A stretch of 64,000 nucleotides of DNA, taken from assembly GCF_009649745.1 (NCBI RefSeq), contig NZ_WJNG01000005.1, positions 62,001 through 126,000 on the forward strand, given 5' to 3'. Below the pieces are notes generated by a model. The model saw only the letters and a list, made by a program, of their open reading frames with translations, had not been told where the DNA came from and ran no database searches. A program made the position numbers and the translations under genes. Positions 43,984-52,194 of the stretch are shown here, piece by piece. Every line of letters begins with the position of its first letter. Position 1 is the first letter of the stretch. Source of the DNA: Aquibacillus halophilus (GTDB taxonomy: Bacteria > Bacillota > Bacilli > Bacillales > Amphibacillaceae).

Positions 43984-46686
43984 TTATTCTATTTCAGGAT
44001 CTAGACCTTCAGTAGAAAAATTAATTGAATCAGGTTCTCCTCTGTTGTCGGGATCATTTTTGTCAAATGCTAAGACTCTAACTGAATATTCTTTGTCTCT
44101 TTGTAAATTAGTAATCCTAGCATCTCTACTATTGGAATTAAATGTTTGTTCAACTGCACCATTGCTACTTACTGTTATTTCAAATGCAATCGGGCCTTGT
44201 CCTTGGTATTCCCATGATAAGGAAACCGAATTATTAATCATGTCATACATATGACTTAAATTTTGAACTGGATTCACTTCAACTTGTTGTCCATTGTCGC
44301 CTTGTTCATCATCATTGTCTTCATCACCAGGATTCTCTTCTTCCTCTTCCTCCTCAGACTCTGGTTCTTCCTCAATTTCTTCTTCTGGAACTTCAACTTG
44401 AACAGAAACAGGTTCACTAACGTTCTCTTCATTATTGTCACTAATAACAGTAATCTCAATGGTGTAAGTGGTGTCTCTGTCAACATTGCTAATTTCTAAT
44501 TGGGTTTCTTTAGTTGTTGTAAGACTTGTAAGGTTACTAGGATCTGTCCCGGCAGAAACATCAAAAGAAACTGGTCTTTCATCATCGGTTTCATAATCCC
44601 AACTAACATTTATCAAGTTGTTTTCTTCATCGTATTCTGCTGTAAGACCAGTAACTGGATCAATTTGATCGTACTTTTCAGATACTTCTGTTGGTTCAGT
44701 ACCACTTACAAAAAGTTCAGTTACCTTTTCAGATTCAGGAGTGTAATCACTCGGTAACATTGCAGGATTTGAACCTTTTTCTACAGTTACTTCGACAACA
44801 GAGTTTGGTTGAACAAAATCAGGTGTATCAATCCCAGCAGATATCCCGCTCATTGTAAGGCTAAATAGCTGTTGGGCAATTTTAGTATCTGTTAACACTC
44901 TTTTCTGGTCATCATAACCAGTCCAAACTGCAATTGTGAAATTAGTTGTATATCCACTAAACCATGAGTCAGGGCTACCATCTTTATCCGGTAAACTTGT
45001 TGTACCAGTTTTACCTGCTATTGGAAGTCCTGAAACATTTGCTGCTGTTCCAGTTCCTTGAGTCACAACTGTTTTAAGTAAATCGGTTATCATGTAAGCT
45101 GTATAATCTGACATAACGGTCTGTGGTTCAGGTTTTAAATCAATACTACGACCATCATTGTAAATGACCTTTGTAACTGAATAAGGTTCATTGTATATTC
45201 CTTCATTAGCAAAGGCTCTATAGGCACCAGCTAATTCTAATGGGGTAACGTTTGTACTTGTACCTCCAATAGCGTCACGAAGGCTCATATCATCATTAAA
45301 TTCAATTCCTAGACTTTCTGCAAAAGGTTTTGCAGTTCCAGTACCAATTTCTTCAAGTGCCTTTACAGCTGGAACATTAAGCGACTCTTGTAATGCATAG
45401 CGCATCGACATCCAGCCTTGGTATATTCTGTTCCAGTTACGTATCGGGCCTGAAGCCCTTTCAAACGGTGCATCATCATTAAATTGATGATAGGTTGACC
45501 ATTTCTCGGACTCTATGGCCGGTCCGTATGCAGTAATCGGTTTGAATGCAGACCCAGGTTGTCTGCCATCACCTTGAAAGGCATAGTTCCAACCACCATT
45601 TCCTCGATTACGGCCTCCACCAATTGCACGAATAGCCCCTGTTTTGGTATCTAATACGGATAAACCGGTCTGGAAATCTTCATCAGGATAGTTAATGGGA
45701 TTGTCAGGGCTGTCTGAGAGTAACAATTCTACCTGTTTTTGAGCATCTTGGTTTAAAGTCGTATATATTTCAATGCCTTCATTGTAAATATCAATTTCTA
45801 ATTTTTCCTGTATTTCTTCAGCAACCTTTTGAATGAAGGCTTCATAAGGGGTGGATTCAATACTTGAATCGACAAGTAATGATTCAACTGTTACCTCTCT
45901 AGCTTCATTTGCTTGTTCTTCTGATATTTTACCGTGCATCACCATTAAACTTAATACAGTATCCATTCGCTCCTGTGCTAAATCGGGATTGACAAATGGA
46001 TCATAGGCTGAAGGACGTTGTGGCAGACCTGCAAGTAGTGCAGCTTCTGGTAGGGTAAGATCATTTAGATCAGTTTTCCCAAAGTATGTTTCAGCCGCTT
46101 TAGCCACACCATAAGACCCAGCACCATAGAAAATTTTATTTAGATACATTTCTAAAATCTCTTCTTTTGAATACTTGCTATCTACACGAATTGCTATCCA
46201 TTGTTCTTGAACTTTACGTTTTAACCTTTTTTCAGGTGATAGGAACGAGCCTTTTACAACTTGTTGAGTTATTGTACTAGCCCCCTCGGAGCCAAAACCA
46301 TCAGTGATATTTGCTAAAATAGCACCACCGATTCTTTTTAAATCAATACCTATGTGACTACGAAACCTAGCATCCTCAGTAGCTATAACAGCGTCAATTA
46401 ACACATCAGGTAGTTCATTGTAGCTAATTTTAGTTCGTTTCTCTGTACCTAGGTCAGCAAACAATTCACCTGTAGTATCAAAAACCTTTGTTGATGCTGG
46501 ATCTGATAAAAGCGATTCATCTATATCAGGCGCAGTAGCAATATAGTAGGTAAATAACCCACCGACCCCTAATGCTGATACTAAAAATATAATACCAATT
46601 ATTAAAAGTACCTTTTTCCAAATTGGTTTTTTAATTTCTTTTTTTTGCTTTCTTCTAGCTGTACGAGATTGGCCTTCATTTGCCAT
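43984..46686 (-). CDS. ponA: Class A penicillin-binding protein PBP1
   Basis: This bifunctional peptidoglycan synthase has 900 residues. In order: basic cytoplasmic tail and one helix (25-48), a GT51 glycosyltransferase (about 75-250, ATEDARFRSHIGID and GASTITQQVVKG), and a transpeptidase (about 330-620) with SAFK (Ser379, Lys382), SLN and KTGT (Lys559). Two fibronectin type III domains follow (about 680-760 and 800-890), separated by a strongly acidic Glu/Asp linker. The start has CGGAGGAAGA. It follows recU by 18 bases, the usual recU-ponA operon. The acidic linker and second FN3 distinguish it from B. subtilis PBP1. Confidence 0.95.
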   Translation of the reverse strand: MANEGQSRTARRKQKKEIKKPIWKKVLLIIGIIFLVSALGVGGLFTYYIATAPDIDESLLSDPASTKVFDTTGELFADLGTEKRTKISYNELPDVLIDAVIATEDARFRSHIGIDLKRIGGAILANITDGFGSEGASTITQQVVKGSFLSPEKRLKRKVQEQWIAIRVDSKYSKEEILEMYLNKIFYGAGSYGVAKAAETYFGKTDLNDLTLPEAALLAGLPQRPSAYDPFVNPDLAQERMDTVLSLMVMHGKISEEQANEAREVTVESLLVDSSIESTPYEAFIQKVAEEIQEKLEIDIYNEGIEIYTTLNQDAQKQVELLLSDSPDNPINYPDEDFQTGLSVLDTKTGAIRAIGGGRNRGNGGWNYAFQGDGRQPGSAFKPITAYGPAIESEKWSTYHQFNDDAPFERASGPIRNWNRIYQGWMSMRYALQESLNVPAVKALEEIGTGTAKPFAESLGIEFNDDMSLRDAIGGTSTNVTPLELAGAYRAFANEGIYNEPYSVTKVIYNDGRSIDLKPEPQTVMSDYTAYMITDLLKTVVTQGTGTAANVSGLPIAGKTGTTSLPDKDGSPDSWFSGYTTNFTIAVWTGYDDQKRVLTDTKIAQQLFSLTMSGISAGIDTPDFVQPNSVVEVTVEKGSNPAMLPSDYTPESEKVTELFVSGTEPTEVSEKYDQIDPVTGLTAEYDEENNLINVSWDYETDDERPVSFDVSAGTDPSNLTSLTTTKETQLEISNVDRDTTYTIEITVISDNNEENVSEPVSVQVEVPEEEIEEEPESEEEEEEENPGDEDNDDEQGDNGQQVEVNPVQNLSHMYDMINNSVSLSWEYQGQGPIAFEITVSSNGAVEQTFNSNSRDARITNLQRDKEYSVRVLAFDKNDPDNRGEPDSINFSTEGLDPEIE

Positions 46687-46704
46687 AACTCATCTTCCTC
46701 CGTT

Positions 46705-47292
46705 CTAAAAATAAAGCTGGTCAATTATAGACAAATAATCCACCCTAGCTTGATATTGGAATGGGATAATAATCCCATCCTCCTTAATCTTTGAATAGGG
46801 AATAGATTTTTTCCCTCCATTAAATTGACTGTCCCAGTATGGAAAAAGTTTCACTGCTGGGAAAAAATATGTTTCATCATAAACAGAAAATCGTATGATC
46901 ATGAAACAAATTCCACCATGATTATTGACAGCCTGCATGTGTTCTATTTGATGTTCATGAATATTAGACAAAGGGAATGACGTTTTATTCTTCGTCTGTT
47001 TCGCCTCAAAATCGATGTATTTATTCCGATATAGTCCATTATAATCGGTAGTCGACGCTTGTTTAAAATAGCCTTCCTTTATTACAGCTGCACTTCTTTT
47101 AGGATAATCTACCTTTACAATTTGAACTGGTGTAGGTTTTTTATGGATTACAGCTTTATTTGTATTTAAATAATAACTATTTGTTTCATTGATGTCCTCT
47201 TCAAGCGTCATCCCCCGATTACTAAAGCTTGTCTTTTGCTGAGTTACTGCTTTTGTACGGAAAGAAGAACTCTTTCCGTTTGGGTATTTCAT
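46705..47292 (-). CDS. recU: Holliday junction resolvase RecU
   Basis: RecU cleaves Holliday junctions and aids chromosome segregation. The 195-residue protein begins MKYPNGKSS and contains [31 protein letters not shown], the metal-binding [21 protein letters not shown] (in two pieces near 95-115) and HEHQIEHMQ. An in-frame ATG at 47313 is seven codons upstream, but GGGGAGG lies between the two and fixes 47292. It ends in IIDQLYF. Confidence 0.95.
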   Translation of the reverse strand: MKYPNGKSSSFRTKAVTQQKTSFSNRGMTLEEDINETNSYYLNTNKAVIHKKPTPVQIVKVDYPKRSAAVIKEGYFKQASTTDYNGLYRNKYIDFEAKQTKNKTSFPLSNIHEHQIEHMQAVNNHGGICFMIIRFSVYDETYFFPAVKLFPYWDSQFNGGKKSIPYSKIKEDGIIIPFQYQARVDYLSIIDQLYF

Positions 47293-47486
47293 GTAACATT
47301 CCTCCCCATACATGAAAGTATCATACCAAAAAATGGTACCATCTGAGAACTAAAATCTAAAAAAATATTGTAAAGTGATCCGTTACAAGTCTTTTTTAGA
47401 TGTCTTAGTAAAGGTAACTACTTAATAGTATAACAAATACTTACTGTTACTGATGAGTAAACTACCTTGGAAAGGAGGAAATGAAG

Positions 47487-48455
47487 ATGAATGAAAATAA
47501 TAATGAAGAAAAACCGTATTGGATTTCCTTAGTATCAAACTATACCAAAAATTTTAATGTAGATAACATTTCTCGTACTAAAGCGTATCAAAGCTTTTTT
47601 AAAAAGAATCCTGAAATAAAATGGGCATTTCTTGCTAGCATGGTTTCAAGAAACGCAGGGTGGAATATGACCGAATTAGAAACTAATGTGTATAAAGAAA
47701 TTTTATCGAACAAAATCAGAAAACAACTATTTTCAACCTATGAACGAGCAAATTGGTTAATTTTCTCCGATGCATATCCACAACTTTTGTTATATCAACT
47801 ATCAAAAGAATTAAATAGACCAATGTTTGATAAACTGAGATATTTGTCGGTATCTTCTTTTATGATTAAAGAATGGTATCACTTTTGGAGCTGTAATGAT
47901 GAAAATCGACTAATGACAGCCTTAATAATAAACGAGCAAAATATTATCCAGACACCTGTAACTGATCATCCATTCTATAAAAAGAATGTCTTTTCAAGAT
48001 GGCCTTATTTACTACAGGATTTTTTCTATTTAAATGCGATTATTTTTCCGAGTAGAAAAGGGGACATGTTTGCCTATTATGTTCATGATTTTAGAGATAT
48101 TACAAAGAGAATTTCCTTTGGGAAAAAACTAGCTAGTATTTTATTCAATGAAAAGTTATTTGATGAGTACCTTGATTTCGCTTTAAATACGGAACATACC
48201 GGATCTACTATTGATTACATAAAGTATTTGTCTAAGTCCCCAAGAGAAGCATCTCCTATATTAAGAACAAATCTTCCGATTATTTCCCATCAAGATAAAA
48301 TTCGCATAGATTGGTACTTAAAAGGGGGGTGTAAACAAAAATGGTGGAAAACATATAATGTGGATTTGAATGACAATTCATGGAATTCCTTCCAAATAAA
48401 AAAAGAGACAATACAAATTTTCTACAAACTTAAAACATTATTAAATAAAAAATAA
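47487..48455 (+). CDS. yppC: DUF2515 protein YppC
   Basis: The protein has about 322 residues, no signal peptide and several conserved aromatic patches (NISRTKAYQSFFKKNPEIKW, FLASMVSRNAGWNMT, RANWLIFSDAYPQLL). It matches B. subtilis YppC, encoded divergently from recU. Function is unknown. ATG 47481 is too close to AAAGGAGGA; ATG 47487 has proper spacing. Confidence 0.82.
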   Translation: MNENNNEEKPYWISLVSNYTKNFNVDNISRTKAYQSFFKKNPEIKWAFLASMVSRNAGWNMTELETNVYKEILSNKIRKQLFSTYERANWLIFSDAYPQLLLYQLSKELNRPMFDKLRYLSVSSFMIKEWYHFWSCNDENRLMTALIINEQNIIQTPVTDHPFYKKNVFSRWPYLLQDFFYLNAIIFPSRKGDMFAYYVHDFRDITKRISFGKKLASILFNEKLFDEYLDFALNTEHTGSTIDYIKYLSKSPREASPILRTNLPIISHQDKIRIDWYLKGGCKQKWWKTYNVDLNDNSWNSFQIKKETIQIFYKLKTLLNKK

Positions 48456-48493
48456 AACCTTTGCTGTGATAGCAAAGGTTTCATTTTTTATAC
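48455..48493. terminator. Bidirectional terminator between yppC and sspM
   Basis: AAACCTTTGCT and AGCAAAGGTTT form eleven perfect pairs around GTGAT. T-rich DNA follows on both strands, so it can end yppC and sspM. Confidence 0.85.
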
Positions 48494-48601
48494 AGAAGGG
48501 CGATCGGGACCTTCTAATTTTTTATTACCATAACCAGGACGTTTTTCTTCCTGTTGTTTAGCATTATTTTTTTTGTCATTTCTTTTCGCTTTTTTGTTCA
48601 A
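48488..48601 (-). CDS. sspM: Acid-soluble spore protein M (SspM-like)
   Basis: This 37-residue gene reads MNKKAKRNDKKNNAKQQEE, then KRPGYGNKKLEGPDRPSV. It is highly basic, and the C-terminus LEGPDRPSV resembles LGGPNRPST of B. subtilis SspM, which also lies in the yppC-yppE interval. The start is TTG with a strong AAGGAGGG. Small acid-soluble spore proteins of this class are made in the forespore. Upstream, TGTATT-N18-CAAACTA is only a poor sigma-G match. It is convergent with yppC. Confidence 0.75.
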   Translation of the reverse strand: MNKKAKRNDKKNNAKQQEEKRPGYGNKKLEGPDRPSV

Positions 48602-48765
48602 TTGAATCCCTCCTTATGATTAGTTTGAGACAAATCGTTTAAAAAAATACAGCACAAATTCACTAATAATGTATGTTTAGTTCTAGTTTTGTCGGACACG
48701 AAGGGATGTATCAAAGAAAGCCGAATAGTTGTCTTTAAGATATGGATAACAGGGAGGTTATAAAT

Positions 48766-49074
48766 ATGGAACTTGCGGTAAAAAATACTTATCAAGTTGA
48801 AAGTCAAGTAGTTACTAAGAAAGAATTTGAAAAAGGATTTATAGAGCTAATGGACCGAGTGAGAATTATTGATCAAAAACTTTCAACAAAAGCTGATGAA
48901 GTAGTGTTCACAATAACAATGACTCATCGTCAAGAAATAGAAGAGTTACAATTTGAAATTATCAGGCTGAACAATGAGCTTAAAAAAGTAAAAAAACAAC
49001 AAACACACTATTTTATTCCGAGGTATCGTGCTACCAGCCTTAAAAAAAATCCTTTTAAGAAATGGTTTAAATAA
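48766..49074 (+). CDS. Small coiled-coil protein of unknown function
   Basis: I do not recognise this 102-residue protein. From ATG 48766 (behind GGGAGGTT; an in-frame ATG at 48742 precedes that site) it is charged and mostly helical. EIEELQFEIIRLNNELKKVKK near residues 60-85 predicts a coiled coil, and the tail is basic and aromatic (YFIPRYRATSLKKNPFKKWF). It has no membrane span. yppE follows after 52 bases. Confidence 0.65.
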   Translation: MELAVKNTYQVESQVVTKKEFEKGFIELMDRVRIIDQKLSTKADEVVFTITMTHRQEIEELQFEIIRLNNELKKVKKQQTHYFIPRYRATSLKKNPFKKWFK

Positions 49075-49126
49075 ATTTTACTTGCCCGCAAATAATGATA
49101 AAGTGTAATTGAAAGGCGGGGGTTTA

Positions 49127-49483
49127 ATGGAATTGAGAGACAAAATCGACCAACTAACAAAAGAACTTGAAAAACTTAAGGAGCATTATTTAAATAATGA
49201 AAAGCCCGAAAATAAAAAAGATAGAGAGTTTTTTATATTTGTTAAAGAACAGACAACACCTGTTTATCAATTAATTCAGGACTGGGAAGTTGAAGCAACT
49301 GCTTTTGTAAAGCAAAGAAAAGTTCGAGTTCATCCTCAGCAAGTTGTTTCTACAAGTGAGAACTTGGAATTGTTATTAATGCACAGCTATTATATTGATG
49401 TGAAAAAGAAACGATATATGGAGTTATATAAATCAATCCACTATGTATTTGATTTATTGTTAAATGACTTAGAGTCAGATTAA
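49127..49483 (+). CDS. yppE: DUF1798 protein YppE
   Basis: The 118-residue helical protein matches YppE, a small four-helix protein: FIFVKEQTTPVYQLIQDW, KVRVHPQQVVSTSENLELLL and YIDVKKKRYMELYKS. Function is unknown. ATG 49127 is behind GGCGGGGG; an in-frame TTG at 49109 precedes that site. Confidence 0.78.
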   Translation: MELRDKIDQLTKELEKLKEHYLNNEKPENKKDREFFIFVKEQTTPVYQLIQDWEVEATAFVKQRKVRVHPQQVVSTSENLELLLMHSYYIDVKKKRYMELYKSIHYVFDLLLNDLESD

Positions 49484-49697
49484 ATTTAATGCAAAAATTA
49501 AAGTTTCAAATAAGTTTATGTATTCCTGAAATTTCATATAAACAGATAAATAATTTCAATATGGAAAACCTTTAAAAGAAGCCCTTTTTCTTTTATCCTA
49601 TCTGAATTATAATTAAAAATGTAAGATGGTATAAATAGTAAAAGTTTCTTACCTAGTCGAAACTAATTTTCAGGCGGACTCGAAAGGATGCATAAAA

Positions 49698-50108
49698 TTG
49701 GACACTAACTTTTTATTGGAAAAAGCAAAAGAGATTCGAACAAAAGCATATACACCATACTCAAAATTTAAAGTAGGCGCAGCATTATTAACAAAGTCAG
49801 GGAAAATTTATCAAGGATGTAATATTGAGAACGCTGCTTATCCTGTTAGTTGTTGTGCAGAACGAGTAGCTATATTTTCAGCAATAGCTAATGGTGAAAT
49901 GGACTTTGAGGAATTGGCAGTTGTTGCCGACACAAAGCGTCCAGTCCCACCATGTGGTTCATGTAGACAAGTAATGAGTGAGTTTTTTGACAAGGATATG
50001 AAAATTCATACAAGTAACCTAACTAATGATGTGAAAACAATGACAATGGACGAACTTTTACCATTTTCATTCAACCAAAATGACTTAGAAACAGCAGATA
50101 AAGAATAA
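49698..50108 (+). CDS. cdd: Cytidine deaminase
   Basis: Cdd deaminates cytidine and deoxycytidine in pyrimidine salvage. The 136-residue homotetrameric type has YTPYSKFKVGAALL, the zinc site NAAYPVSCCAERVAIF (Cys and catalytic Glu) and PPCGSCRQVMSEF. The start is TTG with GAAAGGA upstream. In B. subtilis cdd lies by era, so its position between yppE and cotD is a local rearrangement. Confidence 0.95.
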   Translation: MDTNFLLEKAKEIRTKAYTPYSKFKVGAALLTKSGKIYQGCNIENAAYPVSCCAERVAIFSAIANGEMDFEELAVVADTKRPVPPCGSCRQVMSEFFDKDMKIHTSNLTNDVKTMTMDELLPFSFNQNDLETADKE

Positions 50109-50146
50109 AATTTAAATAAAAGCTCCAAAATTAGGTTTTTGTCTTA

Positions 50147-50175
50147 GACATGTCTCGATTTCTTTACATAGGTTA
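50147..50175 (+). promoter_or_regulatory. Candidate sigma-K promoter of cotD
   Basis: GACA, 16 bases and CATAGGTTA, a full match to CATANNNTA, lie 32 bases before cotD. B. subtilis cotD is sigma-K dependent. Confidence 0.5.
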
Positions 50176-50206
50176 TAAGTGAACCTAAATAAGAAAGGAG
50201 ATCATT

Positions 50207-50584
50207 ATGAGACATCATAAACCCTATGGTTGCCCAAAGCCAGTTGAAACAGTTGTATATCCAACAGACTATAATGTAGTGAATAAGTGCTCTGAAAACG
50301 ATGTTAAACATGTGCATCCTTCACACACAACTATTGCAAACCATCACTTGCAAAAGAATATTCATGTCTATCCACATTCTACTTCAGTAGCGAATACGTT
50401 TAACAGTGTTGATTTATATGGAGGTGCCTATAATGTACCGGCACCACCAAGACCACCAGCAGTTCCCCCTGTAGGACCTGCAGCAGGTGTGCCTAGACCA
50501 CCTGTAGGTCCGTACCCGGGAGCACCAGTGCCACCAGCTGGACCAGGTGTAGCACCAGGAGTTAATCCTTTTTATCGTCGCTAA
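50207..50584 (+). CDS. cotD: Spore coat protein CotD family
   Basis: The 125-residue protein has a His/Pro-rich N-terminus (HHKPYGCPKPVETVVYPT), the CotD-like HVHPSHTTIANHHLQKNIHV and PHSTSVANTFNSVD, and a low-complexity Pro/Gly/Ala/Val tail (about 75-120). It is an inner coat structural protein family. AGAAAGGAG precedes ATG. A candidate sigma-K promoter fits late mother-cell expression. Confidence 0.88.
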   Translation: MRHHKPYGCPKPVETVVYPTDYNVVNKCSENDVKHVHPSHTTIANHHLQKNIHVYPHSTSVANTFNSVDLYGGAYNVPAPPRPPAVPPVGPAAGVPRPPVGPYPGAPVPPAGPGVAPGVNPFYRR

Positions 50585-50686
50585 ACAAGTAGATAAGAGA
50601 GCTGGAGTCCATCCAGCTCTCTTGTTTTTATTATTACTCATATTTTAATACTGAAAAGCGTACTTATCTATAAGAGGAGTTTATCA

Positions 50687-51253
50687 ATGAAGATTATTGC
50701 ACTTACCGGTTATAAGCCATTAGAGATGAACATATTTAAACCAAAAGATCATAAAATAGACATTATTAAAGAAGCTATTAAAAAAAAGTTGATTTCTTTA
50801 ATCGATGAAGGCTTAGAATGGGTTCTTATGTCTGGACAAATGGGGGTTGAGCAATGGACTAGCCAAGTAATTATTGAATTAAAGGATCAGTACGAAATAA
50901 ATTTTGCGATCATACCACCTTTCGAAAATCAACAAGCTAGATGGCCGGAGCATTATCAATCCGATTATGAAGAAATTATTATGGAGGCTGATTTCTTTCA
51001 GACTTTATACAAAAGTGAATATAAAGGTCCGTACCAGTTTAAAGCTAGGGATAAATGGTTAATAGATAAGAGTGAGGCATGTTTAATTTTAATGGATGAA
51101 GAATTCCCAGGTAGTACAAGCTTTTTCTTAGAAGAAGCCAAAAAAGCTGGTGAACGCGAATTTTATCCGATACTAACGATAACTCCTTTCGATTTAGAAG
51201 AGATTGTCCAGGAAATTGAAATTAATAATACTGATTATTGGAACAATGATTGA
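50687..51253 (+). CDS. ypsA: SLOG-superfamily protein YpsA
   Basis: The 188-residue protein has a Rossmann-like fold: IIALTGYKPLEMNIF, WVLMSGQMGVEQWTSQVIIE with the nucleotide-binding Gly loop, and PFENQQARWPEHYQ. It matches YpsA (DUF1273), a SLOG-type nucleotide or sugar-binding protein that affects cell division in Firmicutes. gpsB, a division gene, follows after 62 bases as in B. subtilis. Confidence 0.92.
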   Translation: MKIIALTGYKPLEMNIFKPKDHKIDIIKEAIKKKLISLIDEGLEWVLMSGQMGVEQWTSQVIIELKDQYEINFAIIPPFENQQARWPEHYQSDYEEIIMEADFFQTLYKSEYKGPYQFKARDKWLIDKSEACLILMDEEFPGSTSFFLEEAKKAGEREFYPILTITPFDLEEIVQEIEINNTDYWNND

Positions 51254-51315
51254 CATTTTAGAATATTTTTGAAAAAATAAAGGATAAGCTCTGCGAAATA
51301 TGAGGTGATAATAGA

Positions 51316-51612
51316 ATGAATTTAGAAAGAGTCCAATTTAGTGGTAAAGATATACTTGAGAAGAACTTTAAAACAGCAATGCGCGGGTACAACCAAGAAG
51401 AGGTAGATGAGTTTTTAGATTCTGTAATTCAAGATTATGAAGTTTTACATCAGGAGATAGAACGACTAAGACAGGAAAATGAGCGGTTAAAAAAACAACC
51501 TGAAGCTTCAAGAAACAGACCAGCGTCATCTAACCAAGTTAATTATGATGTTTTAAAGCGTTTATCCAATTTAGAAAAAGCTGTATTCGGCAAAAAATTT
51601 GCTGATTCGTAA
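51316..51612 (+). CDS. gpsB: Cell division adaptor GpsB
   Basis: GpsB is a DivIVA-like adaptor that directs PBP1 between septum and side wall. The 98-residue protein has the membrane-binding N-terminus with VQFSGKDILEKNFKTAMRGY and NQEEVDEFLDSVIQDY, a coiled coil (about 40-65), a Ser/Asn linker and a C-terminal trimerising helix (75-95, LKRLSNLEKAVFGKKF). Its client PonA is also in this window. Confidence 0.95.
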   Translation: MNLERVQFSGKDILEKNFKTAMRGYNQEEVDEFLDSVIQDYEVLHQEIERLRQENERLKKQPEASRNRPASSNQVNYDVLKRLSNLEKAVFGKKFADS

Positions 51613-51663
51613 TGTCTTAAATTACCAGTGAAAGTCGATGATTATTGTGTTAGAATTTGTTCA

Positions 51664-51692
51664 TTGACTCTTATTGATTTTAAGATTACAAT
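51664..51692 (+). promoter_or_regulatory. Sigma-A promoter of rnpB
   Basis: TTGACT, 17 bases and TACAAT lie just before the RNase P RNA. Five of six bases match at each box, and the predicted start is near 51700. Confidence 0.75.
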
Positions 51693-51705
51693 GAATTAGC
51701 AAATT

Positions 51706-52099
51706 AAATGAATGTTTGAGTAATCGCTGCATCTCTTTTGATGTAGAGGAAAGTCCATGCTCACACAAGCTGAGATGCTTGTAGTGTTCGTGCTTGACGA
51801 ATTCATAAGTCAAGGTAACCTTTGGGTTAACGGCAGGGAAAATACCTAAGTCTTATAGATATGGTATTACGACCTTGAAAGTGCCACAGTGACGTAGTCA
51901 AGTAGGAAACTGCTTGAATGGAACGAGGTAAACCCCACGAGTGAGCAACCCAAATATTGGTAGGGGCATCCTGGATTAGGGAATTCAACCAAAACAGGGA
52001 CAAGCATCGTCTTGTAGATAGATGATTACTACTTGCGTACGAGGCTGACCACCGTTTGCAGTGCAATAGTACAGAACATGGCTTACAAAACATTCATTT
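51706..52099 (+). ncRNA. rnpB: RNase P RNA, Bacillus type B
   Basis: The catalytic RNA that matures tRNA 5' ends. Conserved regions are seen in order: GAGGAAAGTCCATGCTC (51746-51762), AGTGTTCGTGC, GAAAGTGCCACAGTGACG (about 51878-51895), GGTAAACCCC, AGATAGATGATTAC and CAGAACATGGCTTACA (52075-52086). The ends pair AAATGAATGTT with AACATTCATTT, giving P1. The layout is that of the type B RNA of Bacillus. It sits between gpsB and ypsC, as in B. subtilis. Exact ends are approximate. Confidence 0.95.
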
Positions 52100-52122
52100 G
52101 GTCTATAATATAGAAGACAGTT

Positions 52123-52162
52123 ACCCTTTCTAACATGCATATTGCTTTAGAAAGGGTTTTTT
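52123..52162 (+). terminator. Rho-independent terminator after rnpB
   Basis: ACCCTTTCTAA and TTAGAAAGGGT form eleven perfect pairs, followed by TTTTTT. Confidence 0.9.
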
Positions 52163-52194
52163 ACTATTAACTTAGAAAGGAATTACATATTACC

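Noticed and set aside
44045-44757. Three + strand open frames of 69-85 codons inside ponA
   Set aside because: They are mirror frames of the acidic linker and FN3 region of ponA; the composition (runs of Phe, Leu, Ile) is what Glu/Asp-rich DNA gives in reverse.
50414-50641. 75-codon - strand frame opposite cotD
   Set aside because: It mirrors the Pro/Gly codon repeats of cotD (Trp/Cys/Ser-rich product) and has no ribosome binding site.
51827-52093. 88-codon - strand frame in the rnpB region
   Set aside because: It lies wholly opposite the RNase P RNA, and its sequence is explained by that RNA.
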